Part shown: positions 1-11,587 of the stretch, in pieces | How the letters are laid out: the number at the start of each line of letters is the position of its first letter | Numbering within the stretch: position 1 is the stretch's first letter | Source: Ochotona curzoniae | Taxonomy: Eukaryota; Chordata; Mammalia; Lagomorpha; Ochotonidae | Length of the DNA: 64,000 bases | Assembly (NCBI RefSeq): GCF_017591425.1 | Contig: NW_024466512.1 | Coordinates: forward strand, 16,743,001 to 16,807,000 | Direction of reading: 5' to 3' | Made by a program: the position numbers and the translations under genes | The notes under the pieces: model-generated | Databases searched by the model: none | The model's input: only the letters and a program-made list of their open reading frames with translations | What the model was told of the DNA's origin: nothing

Positions 1-1400
1 GAGACATTATGCCTGGACACTCAAGAGTTAGGCAAGACACAACGGCTACTCTCCAAGCATTAAAATTAAAATTCAGTAGCTATCTTTGTGAAAGAAAAAT
101 TAGTTTCTAAAAATAGCAATAATAATAACATGGTAAGCTTTGTGTGTTGAAAATGTCTATGTAAAAACCCAGTTTAATCATCTTCCGTCTGGGTCACCTC
201 AGAAAATCGTTGAACTCTCTCAATCTGTTTCCCAAAATACATGCATTTCCTTCTTTATTTAAAAAAAAAGAGTGAAAGAAAGGATCAAGTGACATAGAAT
301 TCACCTTGTACAAAATGGGAACTTGCATAAGCAATCCTACGTATTCATCTATTTTAATTTTTTAGATACCTTCTGCAAACTATGACATTTGGTAAACTTC
401 AACAATCCAAAAGTAATGAATGAATTAGTAAAGTTCTTTTTAATGAAAAAACAGTAGGAGAAAGAACATTCAGATGTCTTAGAATCTGATCAAATGAGTA
501 TCTGAGTTATTATGCTATATGATTTTTGCAACCTATTTTATGATTATGAGTTCTAGGAAGAAAAGTAAAAAACTACCAGTAAGTAACCATGTTATAAGTA
601 GTTTTTTTTTTCTGTTTTTAGATCTGCATTTCAAAGTTTGCAGCATCGACAGGAGGATGTCAATAAGAGAGCATTTGTCTCTCAACCTTCAGGTTTCTGT
701 GTTTATAATATATTCTGTCAGGAACTTGAGGATTAGTGGGCCACTATTTATTCCCCAACGGTGAACTCAGCCTTAGCAATGCCCAAATACTTCGCTCAGT
801 AAATAGTCATTCTTATTTGCTAACTTAGCTTTTTTTTTTTTTTTACGCTAGAGGATCTCATTGGAAGATACATTGATTTGCTACATCTACAGATTAATTT
901 GATCCATTTTGTGAGTTATTTTTCCCAAATACTGAATCAAAACTGTTCATTGAGAAAAGTTGATAATAGCGCAGGATAAATAAATGAAAAGGAAAAACAA
1001 AAATTGAGGCTTCCTGGTAGTGTTTAGTGTGATTCCAAAGGGACTTTCATACAATATTTTAGTAATTGGTACATGCTATGTTGTATTTTATTTTAATTTG
1101 TAACATGAGGGTTGTTCAATGCCAACATCATAGTGTAGAAATAAGAATGGATCCATGAAATATGGAATAGTCACTCACTGGGAAATTACACAAGATTGAA
1201 AGTGTGCAACATGCAAAATGAGAAATGCATTTTCTCTGGATAGAAGGAACCAAGAAAGGTACTAACGTATTATTCCATTAAGTGAACCAAAGACAACAGA
1301 TTCATCTAATCTGTGCTGTTGCAAGTAAGAATACGAATTACCTTTGGAGAACAGTGTAACACTATACAGCAGATCTCTAGGGTGAACTCATCCTACTTTA
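1..1400. other. AT-rich DNA with no recognised gene
   Basis: No credible coding frame, splice-flanked exon or recognisable repeat was found. The stretch has short T runs (around 602-611 and 831-844). Small open frames here have no family resemblance and an AT-driven composition. Confidence 0.6.
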
Positions 1401-1837
1401 TGGAATCGTTAAATAGATTGTTTAACAACTTCCCATTTCTACCTGCCTGTAAACTCTCTTCAACACCATCTTACTCTTCAATTTTATTACCTAAAGTATT
1501 TTGACTATTTTAGTAAGTTGTATCACACAGTACTTTTCTCCTGTCTTAATTCTCTTTGCGTAACATCTTCAATATTCGTGCATATTGTCATATTGCAAGA
1601 CATCCTTTCTAAAGGTGAATAGTATTCCATTGCAAATATGTAACACAATTTGTTCATTGTCTGTCAGTAGAAATATAAGTTGTTTGTGTATCTAGAGCAG
1701 TGTGAATAATGTTGCAAATAATACAGAATAAGAACTCTTTCAGATGTAATTGCAATTATTTTGGGAAAATGTTGCATTCTCATAAAGTATGTTGAATAAT
1801 TCTAGTCCTTCCACATCCCCACAATACTTCTGTCTTT

Positions 1838-1866
1838 GTTGTTGTTGTTGTTGCTGTTGTTGTTAA
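1838..1866. repeat. GTT trinucleotide microsatellite
   Basis: About nine GTT units with one GCT interruption. Confidence 0.9.
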
Positions 1867-2047
1867 AGATTTCATTCCCAGGGTGTAGAGGCGTTTGGGA
1901 GGCTGCGTATGGCTTCTCTGCTTGTCTCCATCCTTCCCCCAGATACAGGAAGGAAAAAAGAGAATGTGGAAATGGTGATCTTGCCTACCTTCTGTAGCCC
2001 TTGACCCTTATCACCATAATCAACTATCATCAAAAATAAATATAATT

Positions 2048-2373
2048 AATAAAAAATTTATGTGTTTTTATTGAAAGACAGGTCAGATTTATGAAGAGAA
2101 GGAAAGGTAGAGAGAAAGATCTTTCATCTACTATTTCACACCCCAGGTGGTCACAATGACCGGAGCTGAGCCAATCTGAAGCCAAGAGCCAGGAGCCTCT
2201 TCCAGGTCTCCCATTCGGGTGCAGGGTCCAAAGGCTTTGGGTTGTCTTTGACTGCTTTCCCAGGGCACAAGCAGGGAGCTGGATTAGAAATACAGTAGTC
2301 AGGAATGAGCCAGTTCCCATATATCACCTTCCTGGCACCTGCATGGCGAGGATTTAGCTATTGAGCCAGGCCC
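2048..2373 (-). mobile_element. C-SINE (lagomorph tRNA-derived SINE)
   Basis: The plus strand shows the A-rich tail reversed (TTTTTATTG near 2075), then the body in antisense, including the GGGAGCTGGAT block near 2274, and the head ending in GCCAGGCCC at 2373. The copy is full length but diverged. It lies inside the antisense L1. Confidence 0.9.
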
Positions 2374-2577
2374 ATTTTAATTTTTAATTACCAAAGTAAC
2401 TAGTGTAAAAGTGCATTTTATCATGGCTTTTATTTGCACTTATATAATCATAAATAATATTGAACATATTTTTATATGTGTGTTGGCTATTTCTACTTGA
2501 ATTGCTTCCTCATGGAATTATATAAATGCTTAGCTTGTTTTTAAAAAATCATCTTATTAGATTTTGTTTGTGGGTTT

Positions 2578-2600
2578 TTTTTGTGTGTGTGTGTGTGTTT
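2578..2600. repeat. Short GT repeat
   Basis: A T run followed by about nine GT units, inside L1-derived DNA. Confidence 0.8.
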
Positions 2601-2745
2601 TGTAGCAGTTTTCCATATATTTGGGACATCTAATTGTGATCAGTGACATGGCTTGCAAATATTTCCTCGGCTATGTCACCTTTTCACTGTGTGGTTTGTT
2701 CTCTCTCCTGTGTGAAAGCTTTTTGGTTTAATATAGACTCACTCA

Positions 2746-3735
2746 TGTTTTATTTTACTGCTGTACTTTTGATAACAGAATAAACATACCAACATATTAT
2801 TATAGTATTGATATATTTACACTCTGTTATGTTCATCATATTGCTTAACCCTTCCATTTTTGTAACTTTATCTCATTTTAATTCTAACTTAGAGCAATGG
2901 ATAAGATAAAAAAAACACTACCTCGCAAAGAATATGATTGTCATATTTTGTTTCTGGTCATTTTCAGGCGGTATTCTAAGTGGCTAGAGAGCTTGAAATA
3001 AATAATGTGACTCTGTTTCTATTTGATTTCAGTTGATTCAGATTTTATGCATCTCGGAATCTTGTTGAATGCTGACACTGGTAAATGTTCCTGGTTAACA
3101 AGGAAGAACCCATCCATGTAATTGAAATTATTGAGTCAGTGATAACCCAGCTCTCAGGGTTCCATTGATAATTGTTCTGGGAAGTGCTTTATTGTGGATG
3201 GATTGTAACACGGAGTTCAAATATAAAGAGATGATCAGTATCGAGGATAATGGCACATCGTTTCCAATTCAGATTAAGCTCTACTATTTGCATGGAAGTT
3301 GCTTCCCCAAAATCAACTTGTTCCTCAGTTACTGTTCTGAATGTTGGAGTATTATTTTTATGATTGATAGCAGGCACGATGGAGAGACAGATTCTCAGGG
3401 AGTCCTTCAAAGTTGGGCATGTGTCCTTGACGCTAATAAATTTTTAACAAATTTACCTTGTATGGCAGCAGTTCTCCAATGATTGGATGTAACTTTCTGA
3501 TTTAAGGGCCTTGATAATCTTTCAGGGACTTAACACAAGTTTCTTTCCAAGGATTGCTGCCAATACAGACTTTCCCAGCAATGAGTAGATCTTAAATCAA
3601 TCTGAGCATATTTCAGGGGCAAAGTTTGTAAATTGACTGCGTGAAATTTAGAAACACAACTTGCTCTCTTGACAAATTTTGGAAAATTCTTATGTATTAA
3701 CCCAACTTAAACTGAGTCACACAACACAGTGGAGG
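2746..3735. other. Unassigned AT-rich DNA
   Basis: No recognised repeat. Open frames of 73 and 105 codons overlap on opposite strands around 3165-3482; neither resembles a known family nor has splice or promoter support, so neither is called. A weak exon-like segment at 3033-3080 is listed separately. Confidence 0.5.
3033..3080 (+). other. Possible small exon (weak)
   Basis: A pyrimidine-rich acceptor (CTATTTGATTTCAG, ending at 3032) precedes 48 nt that are open in only one frame. The frame starts DSDFMHLG and ends LLNADT. A non-ideal donor GTAAAT follows at 3081. Both ends would be phase 1. Phase allows joining to 13064-13104, giving a Glu codon at the junction. No protein family is recognised, and a 48-nt open stretch is easily produced by chance. 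Confidence 0.15.
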
Positions 3736-3830
3736 AATCTACCATGGGTAGGAGGGTTTTGGGAGGGGTGGTGGGAATCCCAGTACATATAAAACTGTGT
3801 CATATAATAATAATTTAAAAAAGGCAAAAA
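3736..3830 (+). mobile_element. 3' end of a lagomorph LINE-1
   Basis: A short 5'-truncated copy. It has the G-rich stretch GGAGGGGTGGTGGGAATCCC, then TATAAAACTGTGTCATATAATAATAAT and an A-rich tail near 3817-3832. The reverse complement of 34066-34170 has the same order of motifs, so both are the 3' terminus of the same lagomorph L1 lineage. Confidence 0.65.
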
Positions 3831-3858
3831 AAATAACCCTCAGCCACCTGGATATCTT

Positions 3859-4165
3859 CTAAAGATTTACTCATTTTTATTCAAAAGCCAAACATACAGA
3901 GAGAAGGAAAGACAGAATGATACCTCATTCATCCACTGGCTTACTCCCCAATTAGTCGCAATAGCTAGAGCTGAGCTGATCCAAAATCAGGAGCAATGAG
4001 CCTCCTCCAGGTCTCCCATGGGGTGCAGTGTCCTGAGCACCTGGGCCATTTCTCCATTGCGTTTTCAGGTCACCAAAAGGAAGGTGGGAGGTGGCACTAC
4101 AGGGATATGAATCAGCGGGAAGCTGTCCCTGCAGTCTGAGGACGACCCTTGTTAGCCACCATGAC
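3859..4165 (-). mobile_element. C-SINE, antisense, diverged
   Basis: The reversed tail (AAAGATTTACTCATTTTTATT) starts near 3859. The body includes TTACTCCCCAATTAG and AGGTCTCCCATGGGGTGCAG, and a degraded head ends near 4165. The middle is shuffled or substituted around 4045-4090, so this is an old copy. Confidence 0.8.
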
Positions 4166-5140
4166 ATCTCATAGGCTAAGCATTTTGTTTTAATTCAAAG
4201 CTTAGCAGTTAAAACAACTGTAACAATCGTAAAACTAGTAAATGAAACAATGGCAATAATATGAACAAGAGGCAAATATTCCACTCACAAAGAATTTTAG
4301 TAATTTAGGGTCAATACATGAGAGAAAACTGAGTTAAATACTGTGAAACTGTTAAGAGAGCATGCCATTCTTTCAAAGAGACAAATTTTACTTGCTATTT
4401 CATATTAACTTGCTTTATTAAGAGGGTAGCTCAGAAACAATGAGTTGTATCTATCAGTATAAGATACTTCATTAAATCAGCAATTTCATAAAGGTTAGCT
4501 ATGTTTCCCATTTTCAAAATTTACCAAAGTGCATACTTAGCTCAGAATATACTAAAGCAAACCATTGTTGAGTTTGGGTGTAAGAGGAAAAGTAATCTTT
4601 AAAAGTGCTTGCAATTATGTTTTTAAGGTAAAACACAAGCTAGACATCATGTGGCCCTTTGCTTTTGTGCTTAGAATTCAGCGTTCGTGAATACCGAGTG
4701 CAGTATGAAGAGTTACTAGAAAACAAAGGTTGTAATGATGGGCTTTTATAGGAGATTTATGTTCCCCCCTGAGGATTCTATGACAGAATTTTATTGTTAT
4801 GTTAGAACAAATATGAACTTTCCAATTAAGTGATGAATGCGTTTGAATTTTTAAAAGTAGGGTGTAACAGCTCATAAAAATGCTTTAACTATAGTGTCTC
4901 TCTCTATATATATATAGTTCTCATATATACAGTTCTCATATATTTGATATATATCTGTTTATATATACAAAACGTCCTCCACTAGCCTTATTGAAGCTCA
5001 ATCCCACTTTTATTTGCATTGACATACACCGATGATTTCTCCCGCGTATGTTTTCCAATGCTGGTTTAGACCTTCACTGACCTTTGCCGTCAAACTTGTC
5101 TTAGAAGAACAGCTTCAGAGAGTGAGTGGCGATATCTTCA
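4166..5140. other. Unassigned AT-rich DNA with TA-rich tract
   Basis: No gene recognised. 4897-4975 is a low-complexity TATA/CTCATATATA tract with two copies of AGTTCTCATATATA. Confidence 0.55.
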
Positions 5141-5149
5141 CCAGTGTTT

Positions 5150-5250
5150 CAATCCAGTAATCGGAGAATGGGAAAACTAAAATGGCTTGTCTAAGTTACT
5201 TAACTGAAAGTGACAGCGCCTGACTTGTGTCCCAAGATTTTGTCTCTGAG
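5150..5250 (-). mobile_element. MIR SINE fragment
   Basis: The order GAATGGGAAAACTAAAATGG, CTAAGTTACTTAACTGAAAGTGACAG, CTTGTGTCCCAAGATT follows the antisense MIR core (GGAAACTGAGGC ... AGTAACTTGCCCAAGGTCAC). Strongly diverged, as expected for this ancient family. Confidence 0.5.
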
Positions 5251-5489
5251 ATTCATTTGCAGCTGTTGCTTTGGAAGGATGCAGAATGGAATTAGAATAG
5301 AAACTAAGGATTTGTCTATATCTGCGTTTTTCTTGAACCTCTGGATAGACGTGCTTGGTCAGATCTTTTCCCTGGTTTAGTTTCTAAATCCCTGGTTCCC
5401 CATATTTGTAGCACTTACTGAATATACCTGAAGCAGTGATTTCTTTGTGTCTCTAATAATATATGTGTTCACTCTTTCCTTAATCTTTT

Positions 5490-5812
5490 GGGCCCAGTCT
5501 CGTAAACTAGTGGCTAAAGTCCTTGCCTTGCACATGGCCAGGATCCCATATGGGCAACAGTTCATGTCCTGGCTGCTCCACTTCCCATTCAGCTCCCTGC
5601 TTGTGGACTGGGAAAGCAATCGAGGATGGCCCAAAGCCTAGGGACCCTGCACCCACATGAGAAACATAGAAGAAGCTCCTGGCTCCTAGCTTCAGATCAG
5701 GCCAGCTCCAGCCATTGCAGCCACTTGAGGAGTGAACCAGTGAATGGATATCTTTTTCTCTGTCTTTCCTTCTCTCTGTGTATCTGTATTTCCATTAAAA
5801 ATCTTTGAAAAA
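5490..5812 (+). mobile_element. C-SINE, sense, full length
   Basis: The head is GGGCCCAGTCTCGTAAACTAGTGGCTAA and carries an A-box-like tRNA segment. It continues with GATCCCATATGGG, CAGCTCCCTGCTTGTGG, a tail-proximal pyrimidine block CTTCTCTCTGTG, and ends TTCCATTAAAAATCTTT. The start-proximal B box is degraded. Confidence 0.9.
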
Positions 5813-6600
5813 TTATTAGCTATCCATTACGTATGGATATGTACCAGGTGAAGAGGGTTTTATAGGGTCTATACAATTATGTAGACTAGTGGGAGAAAAG
5901 GAAAAGCATGAATGTCATTTATTATACTTCTCCATCTTCATCCTTGTTAGAATCTTAGACATAAGGAAGGAATGGCTACAGAATTCAATCTGCAGCACAC
6001 CATATCCCTCCCCAGGTCTATCAAGGAAAGCAAATGCTTATTTCCACATGAACTTCCTATCTGTGAATATATCTAAAGCTAATTCATTTCAGCAGCTTTA
6101 GAAATGAGTCATGTTTACAAACATGCATGATGTCAGAATCTTCAGGTAAGCTTTGGTAGAACCAACGCTAGTGTTTGCACTGAGCCTCATTGGTTTGCTT
6201 TTTTTCTTTTTCTTCTTACCTACGTATCATGGTAATATGCTTTCTCTTCTTCATCCCATCTATATCCATGTGGGTACAAGACAGATATATACTAACCCAT
6301 ATCCTGACCAACAGCGATTGGGCCTGGCCCAGGTGGCCTTTGCTTTCTCCTAGAACCACACCCACATCTCTGTTTGCTGCCTCGTGTTCTTTTGGATAGT
6401 GTGGAAAAAGGTTGTTTCTTACAGAAGTCAATGTTCTCCAATGAGGATTTTCTGTAAGAGAAAAATGGCCTCTTATTTGAGAAGAAGATTTCTCATATAA
6501 AATGCAAGCTTTTGGTGAATATTCATCAACAGTCTGGGAATTTATGCTTTATTTCAAAGAATGTCTCATTTTTAAACATTTTATCATCATTCTATATGGC
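5813..6600. other. Unassigned DNA
   Basis: No recognised gene or repeat. A chance acceptor/donor pair around 6093-6145 was examined and rejected. Confidence 0.5.
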
Positions 6601-6619
6601 ATACCTTATTTGAAAACAA

Positions 6620-8493
6620 AAACACAAATGTATGTTTGTGTATGATCTGACCATATGTTCCCCTTTTTGATTCTGTGTCTATGCTTGCTTGTCTTCGTTT
6701 CTGACTATCAGGATGGGACTGAGTATTAGTGCTTTCCCAACAACTAGAATCCTATTGTGTTGATGATCATTTACGGTTTCTCAGAGTCTTTGTGTATTGG
6801 GAAGATCATGAAACCTTTTGCTGTATATGTACTTCAAGTTTGAAAACTGTATGATTTGCTTATTTTTGTTTTTTTACTTTGCATAAAGTAAGCAAATTTC
6901 CCATATTTGGTGATACTTCCATCCCTACCCTCCCTTCTGACTGCATATTCTGCCCACATTGCTTCCTTATTTAATTGTTGTCACAAAATTTTACAGTGGC
7001 ATATATTTATTTCACTTTTGCAATCAAGGCTTAATTCTCCATTAGTAAAGATATTAACAAGTTTTCATTCTTCTCTATGGTTATATAGTATTTGTGTGTG
7101 TGTGATTTTTTTTATCCATTCATCAATTGATGGGCATCTAGGTTGATTTCATACCTTAGCTATCATAAATTAAGCAGAAATAAACATGAGGGGAAGAGAT
7201 AATGCATTTCCTGATATCATTTTCTTTGGAAACTGCCAGAGGTGGGATGGCTGGATCATATGGAAGATACATTTTCACATATCTGAGGAATCTTCATACT
7301 GCCTTTTGTTAGCTGGAATTGTTTACATTCCCACTAACAGTGGATGATTGGGGTACTCTCCCCAACACACACACACACATCATTGCCAACATTTATTGTT
7401 TTCTGATTTCTGTGTAGTAGTCATTCTAACTTCATTGTGATTTTTACTTGAATGGCTAGTGAACTTGAGCATTTTTTTTTTCGTGTATCTGTTGGCTATT
7501 TGAATTCTATCCTTTGAAAAATGCCTGTTCATATACTTTGCCCTTTTCTTATGTATTGTCTGTTTTGTTGTTGAGTTTCTGGAGCTTTTTGGGGATTGTT
7601 GACCTTAATTCTCTGTCATTTCCAGAGTTTTCAATGACTTCATCTCATTCTCTGTCTCCCTGTTCACTGCAATGAAGTGTCCTTTGCAGTGCCGAAGCTC
7701 ATTAATTTGATCTAATAATAACTTTTTATTAGTTTGATTTTATTTGTGTATGCTTCTGGAATCTTTTCACAGAAATATTTGCTTAGGCCTCTGTCTTCAT
7801 GAGTGCTTCCATTATTCCTCTGATAGGTTAATGTTGTCAGATTGTAGTAGCGAGATCCTTGATCCAATTATGGTTGATCCTCGATCCATGCAGAGTTGGT
7901 TTTGTAGGGCAAGAGGGCTTGTTTCAAACATCTGCACATGGATTTCCATAATTTTCCTTAGATCTAAGAAGAATGTCATAGATATTTTTATTGGGATCAT
8001 ATTGAATCTGTTAATTTTTCTCAGTATATGGACACTGATGTTATTAATTCTACCAAACCATGAATATGGAAAGTTTCTCGTGAATTGGTTTCTTTTGCTT
8101 CTTTCTTAAAGAAAAAAAAAAGATGTATTTATTTTTTTGGAAAGGCAAATCAAATTTACAGAGAGAAGGGAGAAAAAGAGAAAGATCTTCCATCCACTGA
8201 TTCACTTCCCAAATTGCTGCAATGGCTAAACTGAGCCAATCCAAAACCAGGAACCAGGAGCTTCTTTTGGGTCTCCCATGCAGATACAGGGTCTCAAGGG
8301 ATGGAAGGCAGAGCACCCAGCACAAAAATTGGTGCCCATGTGGGATCTCAGTGATTGTAACGTGAGGATTTAGCCATGAGCCATCATGTCAAACTGTATT
8401 TCTTTAGTTCTGTAATTTTCATTATAGAATTATCTCAAATCATTGGATAAATTTATTCTAACATATTTGTAATTTTTGCAGCTGTTAAGAATG
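6620..8493 (-). mobile_element. LINE-1 ORF2 end plus 3' UTR, antisense, interrupted by a C-SINE
   Basis: The plus strand shows, in order, the reversed L1 3' UTR landmarks: CCATTCATCAATTGATGGGCATCTAGGTTGATT (7116-7149), GGGATGGCTGGATCATATGG (7243), TTACATTCCCACTAACAGTG (7323), then reversed ORF2 sequence such as TTTTTATTGGGATCATATTGAATCTGTTAATT (7985-8016). The L1 resumes after the SINE at 8393-8493 (ATTTATTCTAACATATTTGTAATTTTTGCAGC), showing the SINE inserted into an existing L1. The reverse transcriptase frame is broken by stops and indels. The 121-codon plus-strand frame at 7744-8109 is antisense to ORF2 and is not a gene. L1MA/L1MB-like age; subfamily not resolved. Confidence 0.8.
8108..8390 (-). 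mobile_element. C-SINE inserted in LINE-1
   Basis: The reversed tail is AAAGAAAAAAAAAAGATGTATTTATTTTTTTGGAAAGGC, followed by an antisense body with GGTCTCCCATGCAGATACAGG. The head ends near AGCCATCATGTC. L1 ORF2 sequence lies on both sides. Confidence 0.85.
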
Positions 8494-8626
8494 GGCCTGT
8501 GATTCAGCATGGTAGCCTAGTAATTAAAGTCCTTACCTTACATGCACCAGGATCTCATGTGGGTGCCACTTCATGCCCCAGCTGCTCTGCTTCACATCCA
8601 GCTCCCTGAATGTGGTCTGGAAAATC
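8494..8626 (+). mobile_element. C-SINE 5' half, sense, truncated
   Basis: Starts GGGCCTGTGATTCAGCATGGTAGCCTAGTAATTAAAGTCC and runs through CCAGCTCCCTGAATGTGGTCTGG. It then stops abruptly and is joined head-on to an antisense copy of the same family at 8627. Confidence 0.8.
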
Positions 8627-8853
8627 AGTTCCACTGGTTTACTCCCCAAGTGATGACAGTGGCCAGATCTGAGCCAATGTGAAGCCTGGACCTAGGAGCT
8701 TCTTCTGAATCTCCCACATGGGTGCAGGGTTCCAAGGCTTTGAGTGATCTTCTACACCACAGGCAGGAACCTAGATGGGGCATGAACCAGTGACCATATG
8801 GGATCCCAATGCTTGTGAGTCGAGCATTTAGTACCTGAGTCATTGCACCAGAC
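8627..8853 (-). mobile_element. C-SINE, antisense, lacking its A-rich tail
   Basis: Begins inside the element (GGTTTACTCCCCAAGTG) and runs through CTCCCACATGGGTGCAGGG and GACCATATGGGATCCC to the head near TGAGTCATTGCACCAGACC. The missing tail and the direct junction to 8494-8626 indicate a rearrangement rather than two simple insertions. Confidence 0.8.
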
Positions 8854-8862
8854 CATTCCGAA

Positions 8863-8945
8863 CCATTGTCTTAAAACACTCAACCATATGCCTGTCCCTA
8901 GATATATCATACTATCCATAATTCAATTGATGCAACAATCCTTTT
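8863..8945. repeat. Copy 1 of a small duplicated flank
   Basis: Resembles 9585-9667 at roughly three quarters identity by eye, with shared motifs TCTTAAA-CACTCA, CATATG/CATGT-CTG and AATTCAATTGAT/AATCAATTGAT. Each copy directly follows the head of an antisense C-SINE. Confidence 0.55.
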
Positions 8946-8962
8946 AAAAAAAAATTATTGGA

Positions 8963-9297
8963 GGGGCCCATGGCATGGCCTAGTGGCTAAAATCCTCGCC
9001 TTGAATGCACCAGGATCTCATATGGGCGCTGGTTCTAATCCCGGCAGTTCCACTTCCCAACCAGCTCCCTGCTTGTGGCCTAGGGAAGGCAGTCGAGGAT
9101 GGCCCAATGCTTTGGGATCCAGCACCCATGTGAGAGACCTGGAGGAAGTTCCTGGCTCCTGGCTCCTGGCTCCGGATCGGCACAGCACTGGCCATTGCAC
9201 TTACGTGAGGAGTGAATCATCAGACGGAAGATCTTCCCCTCTGTCTCTTCTCCTCTCTGTATATCTGACTTTGTAATAAGAATAAATAAATCTTTTT
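8963..9297 (+). mobile_element. C-SINE, sense, full length, with target duplication
   Basis: Head GGGGCCCATGGCATGGCCTAGTGGCTAA (A-box region), B-box-like GGTTCTAATCCC at 9031, tail AATAAGAATAAATAAATC. It is bounded by AAATTATTGGA on the left (about 8952-8962) and AAATTATTGGA on the right (about 9300-9310), a target-site duplication. The insertion point is the tail end of the antisense C-SINE at 9300-9592. Confidence 0.92.
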
Positions 9298-9592
9298 ATA
9301 AAATTATTGGAAAGGCAGATTTACAGAAAGAAGGAGAAAGATTTTCCCTTACTGGTTCAGTCCCTAAGTGGCTGCAGCAGCTGGAACTGAGCAACCTGAA
9401 ACCAGGAGCCAGAAGCCGCTTCCGGGTCTCTCCCATGCAGGTTCAGGGTCCCAAGGCTTTGGATCATCTCTTACTGCTTTCGCAGGCCACAAGCAAGTAA
9501 CTGGATGGGAAGTGCAGCAGCTGGACATGAACTAACCCCCATATGAGAGCCCAGATTTTGCAAGTCAAGGATTTAGGCATTGAGCCATTGTG
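9298..9592 (-). mobile_element. C-SINE, antisense
   Basis: Tail-proximal AAATTATTGGAAAGGCAGATTTACAG, body CTTCCGGGTCTCTCCC, AGGTTCAGGGTCCCAAGG, CAGGCCACAAGCAAG, and head GGATTTAGGCATTGAGCC. Its tail was split by the sense copy at 8963-9297. Confidence 0.88.
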
Positions 9593-9667
9593 TCTTAAAC
9601 CACTCAGTCACATGTCTGAACTACAGATATCACAGTTTTCATAAATCAATTGATCCAATTATTCTTT
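9585..9667. repeat. Copy 2 of a small duplicated flank
   Basis: Partner of 8863-8945. Compared with copy 1, about 22 bases between two CATTG words at the SINE/flank junction are missing, which fits a microhomology deletion after duplication. Confidence 0.55.
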
Positions 9668-9670
9668 GTG

Positions 9671-11587
9671 GTGGGGTGTACTATCAATATATCTTATTCT
9701 ATTGATGGATGTATTTACTCAATTGTTTATTATGTATCTTACCGTAAATATTTTATGGTTTGAAATAAAAGCTGAATGAGTCCTGCTGTTTTAAAGACAC
9801 TTGTATCTAACAGAACCAGAGAGTGAATAATATAATATACAATATAAAATGTAATATAACATAATATATAATGAATCAACTTATCATTGTAACATTTTAG
9901 GTATACAATATCAGAAGACTTCCTGACTGTTGTTGAAGATAAATTCAGCTCTAAGTCAAAGGAGCAGGAGAAGTTCTGATGAAGCTTTGCTTGAGGGACA
10001 CCTGGAAGGAGGAGGAAGCATATGCTAAATGGCACTAGTGTCAGAGGGAGGACCGAGTTCTGTAAAAATGCCAGCCTGCACAAGGGCATTAAAATACACA
10101 GGTTGCAGCACAGTGTTGTAAAGGAAGCTGTGTGGTAGACATTGTACATATCACCCAAAATCACAGAACATTTCAGTAGAGGAGCTTGATACAACTTCAG
10201 TAATTTTTCCGTAGCTACTTTACACCATGCTGAGTCTGTGCTCTGCCTCATGCATTGAGTTTCCTGAATGGAATGTTACCATCCTATAGGTAGACAGGAC
10301 AACTAATGCTTGATACTCTTGATATCAAGCTATGTCTCTCTGGGTGAATTTCTGATGAAAAACTATTTTACTTTACTTCAGTTAGAATAGTAACACTGTT
10401 AATATGCCTAAGGCAAATTAAATGATAATAAATATATTACTTGGGTTTGTGCTCTTGTAGTATTTGCATAAGTGTTATATCGTCAAGATATCCTGGAATC
10501 TGTAAAGCACTTCCCTGTGAATATCATATGGTTTATTGATTTATCTCATAAACACCACTCCAAAACTCGAAAGGAAGAGGGACAAACCCTCTTTCCGAAT
10601 TCAGAACATATGCAACCTAAACTAGGATTTAACAAAAGGACAAAAGGACAAGCAAGTAAGTGCCTTTGAAATTTCACTGCTGGTGGGCACAATTACAGCA
10701 TGGTGAAATAATATGTAAATGAAATACATGGGTATTTAACAAGAGTTCAGTAATTTAGTCCTTTAACCATTTTTCTGAAGCAGGACAAATAGAACAGTGT
10801 CCTGACTGCTGTTCATGTTATAGTTCCAATTGCTTCGGTAATTAACGGATTTTTATTAAGAGCAACATCTGCTGGAATCTCGAGTAGGGCTGGAACAGTT
10901 TGAAGCTGCATTTGAATAGCCAGAATTATTGTTGTTTTGGTTTGCTTTTAAAGTTTATGTGTGTAATTGGAATGTTTGGAGGGGCCTAACATGAAGCATT
11001 TGGTAGTAGAACTAGAAATATTCCAAGGCACTCAACAGTGCCAACACTAGTTGGAGTCCAGATTTCTTTCTCTCACACAGTAAATGTCACAGTCCTTTCC
11101 AGCAGCTTCTTTTCTGCTGTAATTGATGAACTGTGTGCACATCTATTTAGAACCCAATGAGAGGCAAAACTTAGAGTTGTGACAACTGACACCAATAAGT
11201 TGTGATAGGGTGTTGCCTTATTTCTTTCTCATTCTTAGGAAAATAAACAGATGTTTGTAGAAGCGGAAGGCTGACATAGCAACTTAAACTCTAATGAACT
11301 CTTTTTGCCAAAAAAAGAGAACTGAAATGACTAAAGAAACCTCAGATACATTGGAAAGTTTGAAAAGTGAAGCTACTTCTTGAAGAACTCACAGATCTAA
11401 CTTCTGTACTTGACTAGGAAAGCCTTAACTATAGCAATTTAAGACTTCAGCATCCTGGCCAAGGACATGTTAATGAGGAAATCTGATTACCCTAGAGAAA
11501 GAAAAGAAAGCCAATCTCCTGGAGAGATTTGCACATAAGAATTCAGACATGAACTCAAAAATCAACTCTGTATGTATGCATTTTTTA
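9671..11587. other. Unassigned DNA
   Basis: AT-rich with TA-rich runs near 9830-9870. A minus-strand frame of 170 codons (9739-10251) is hydrophobic and Leu/Tyr/Cys-rich with no family resemblance and no splice or CpG signature; I treat it as a chance frame. No repeat recognised. Confidence 0.5.

Larger units (their letters stand above)
1400..2745 (-). mobile_element. LINE-1 3' region, antisense, split by a C-SINE
   Basis: Read on the minus strand, 1600-1740 and 2374-2745 match remembered LINE-1 3' sequence: the part encoding the end of ORF2 and the 3' UTR. On the plus strand this shows as a GAATAGTATTCCATTG-like motif near 1617 and TTTGCAAATATTTCCTC near 2653. A C-SINE at 2048-2373 interrupts the element. 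The stretch 1836-2047, with a GTT repeat, is not clearly L1. The copy is old, with many substitutions and no open ORF2. Probably an L1M-type family; the subfamily is not resolved. Confidence 0.7.

Noticed and set aside
6093..6145. Exon-like segment between TTCATTTCAG and TTCAG/GTAAGC.
   Set aside because: The single open frame has no family resemblance, no CpGs, and its phase does not connect with the other candidate segments.
7744..8109. A 121-codon plus-strand frame.
   Set aside because: It is antisense to LINE-1 ORF2 and 3' UTR sequence.
9739..10251. A 170-codon minus-strand frame, one of the longer frames in the window.
   Set aside because: Composition follows local AT content, there is no recognisable domain, no CpG retention and no splice or promoter context.
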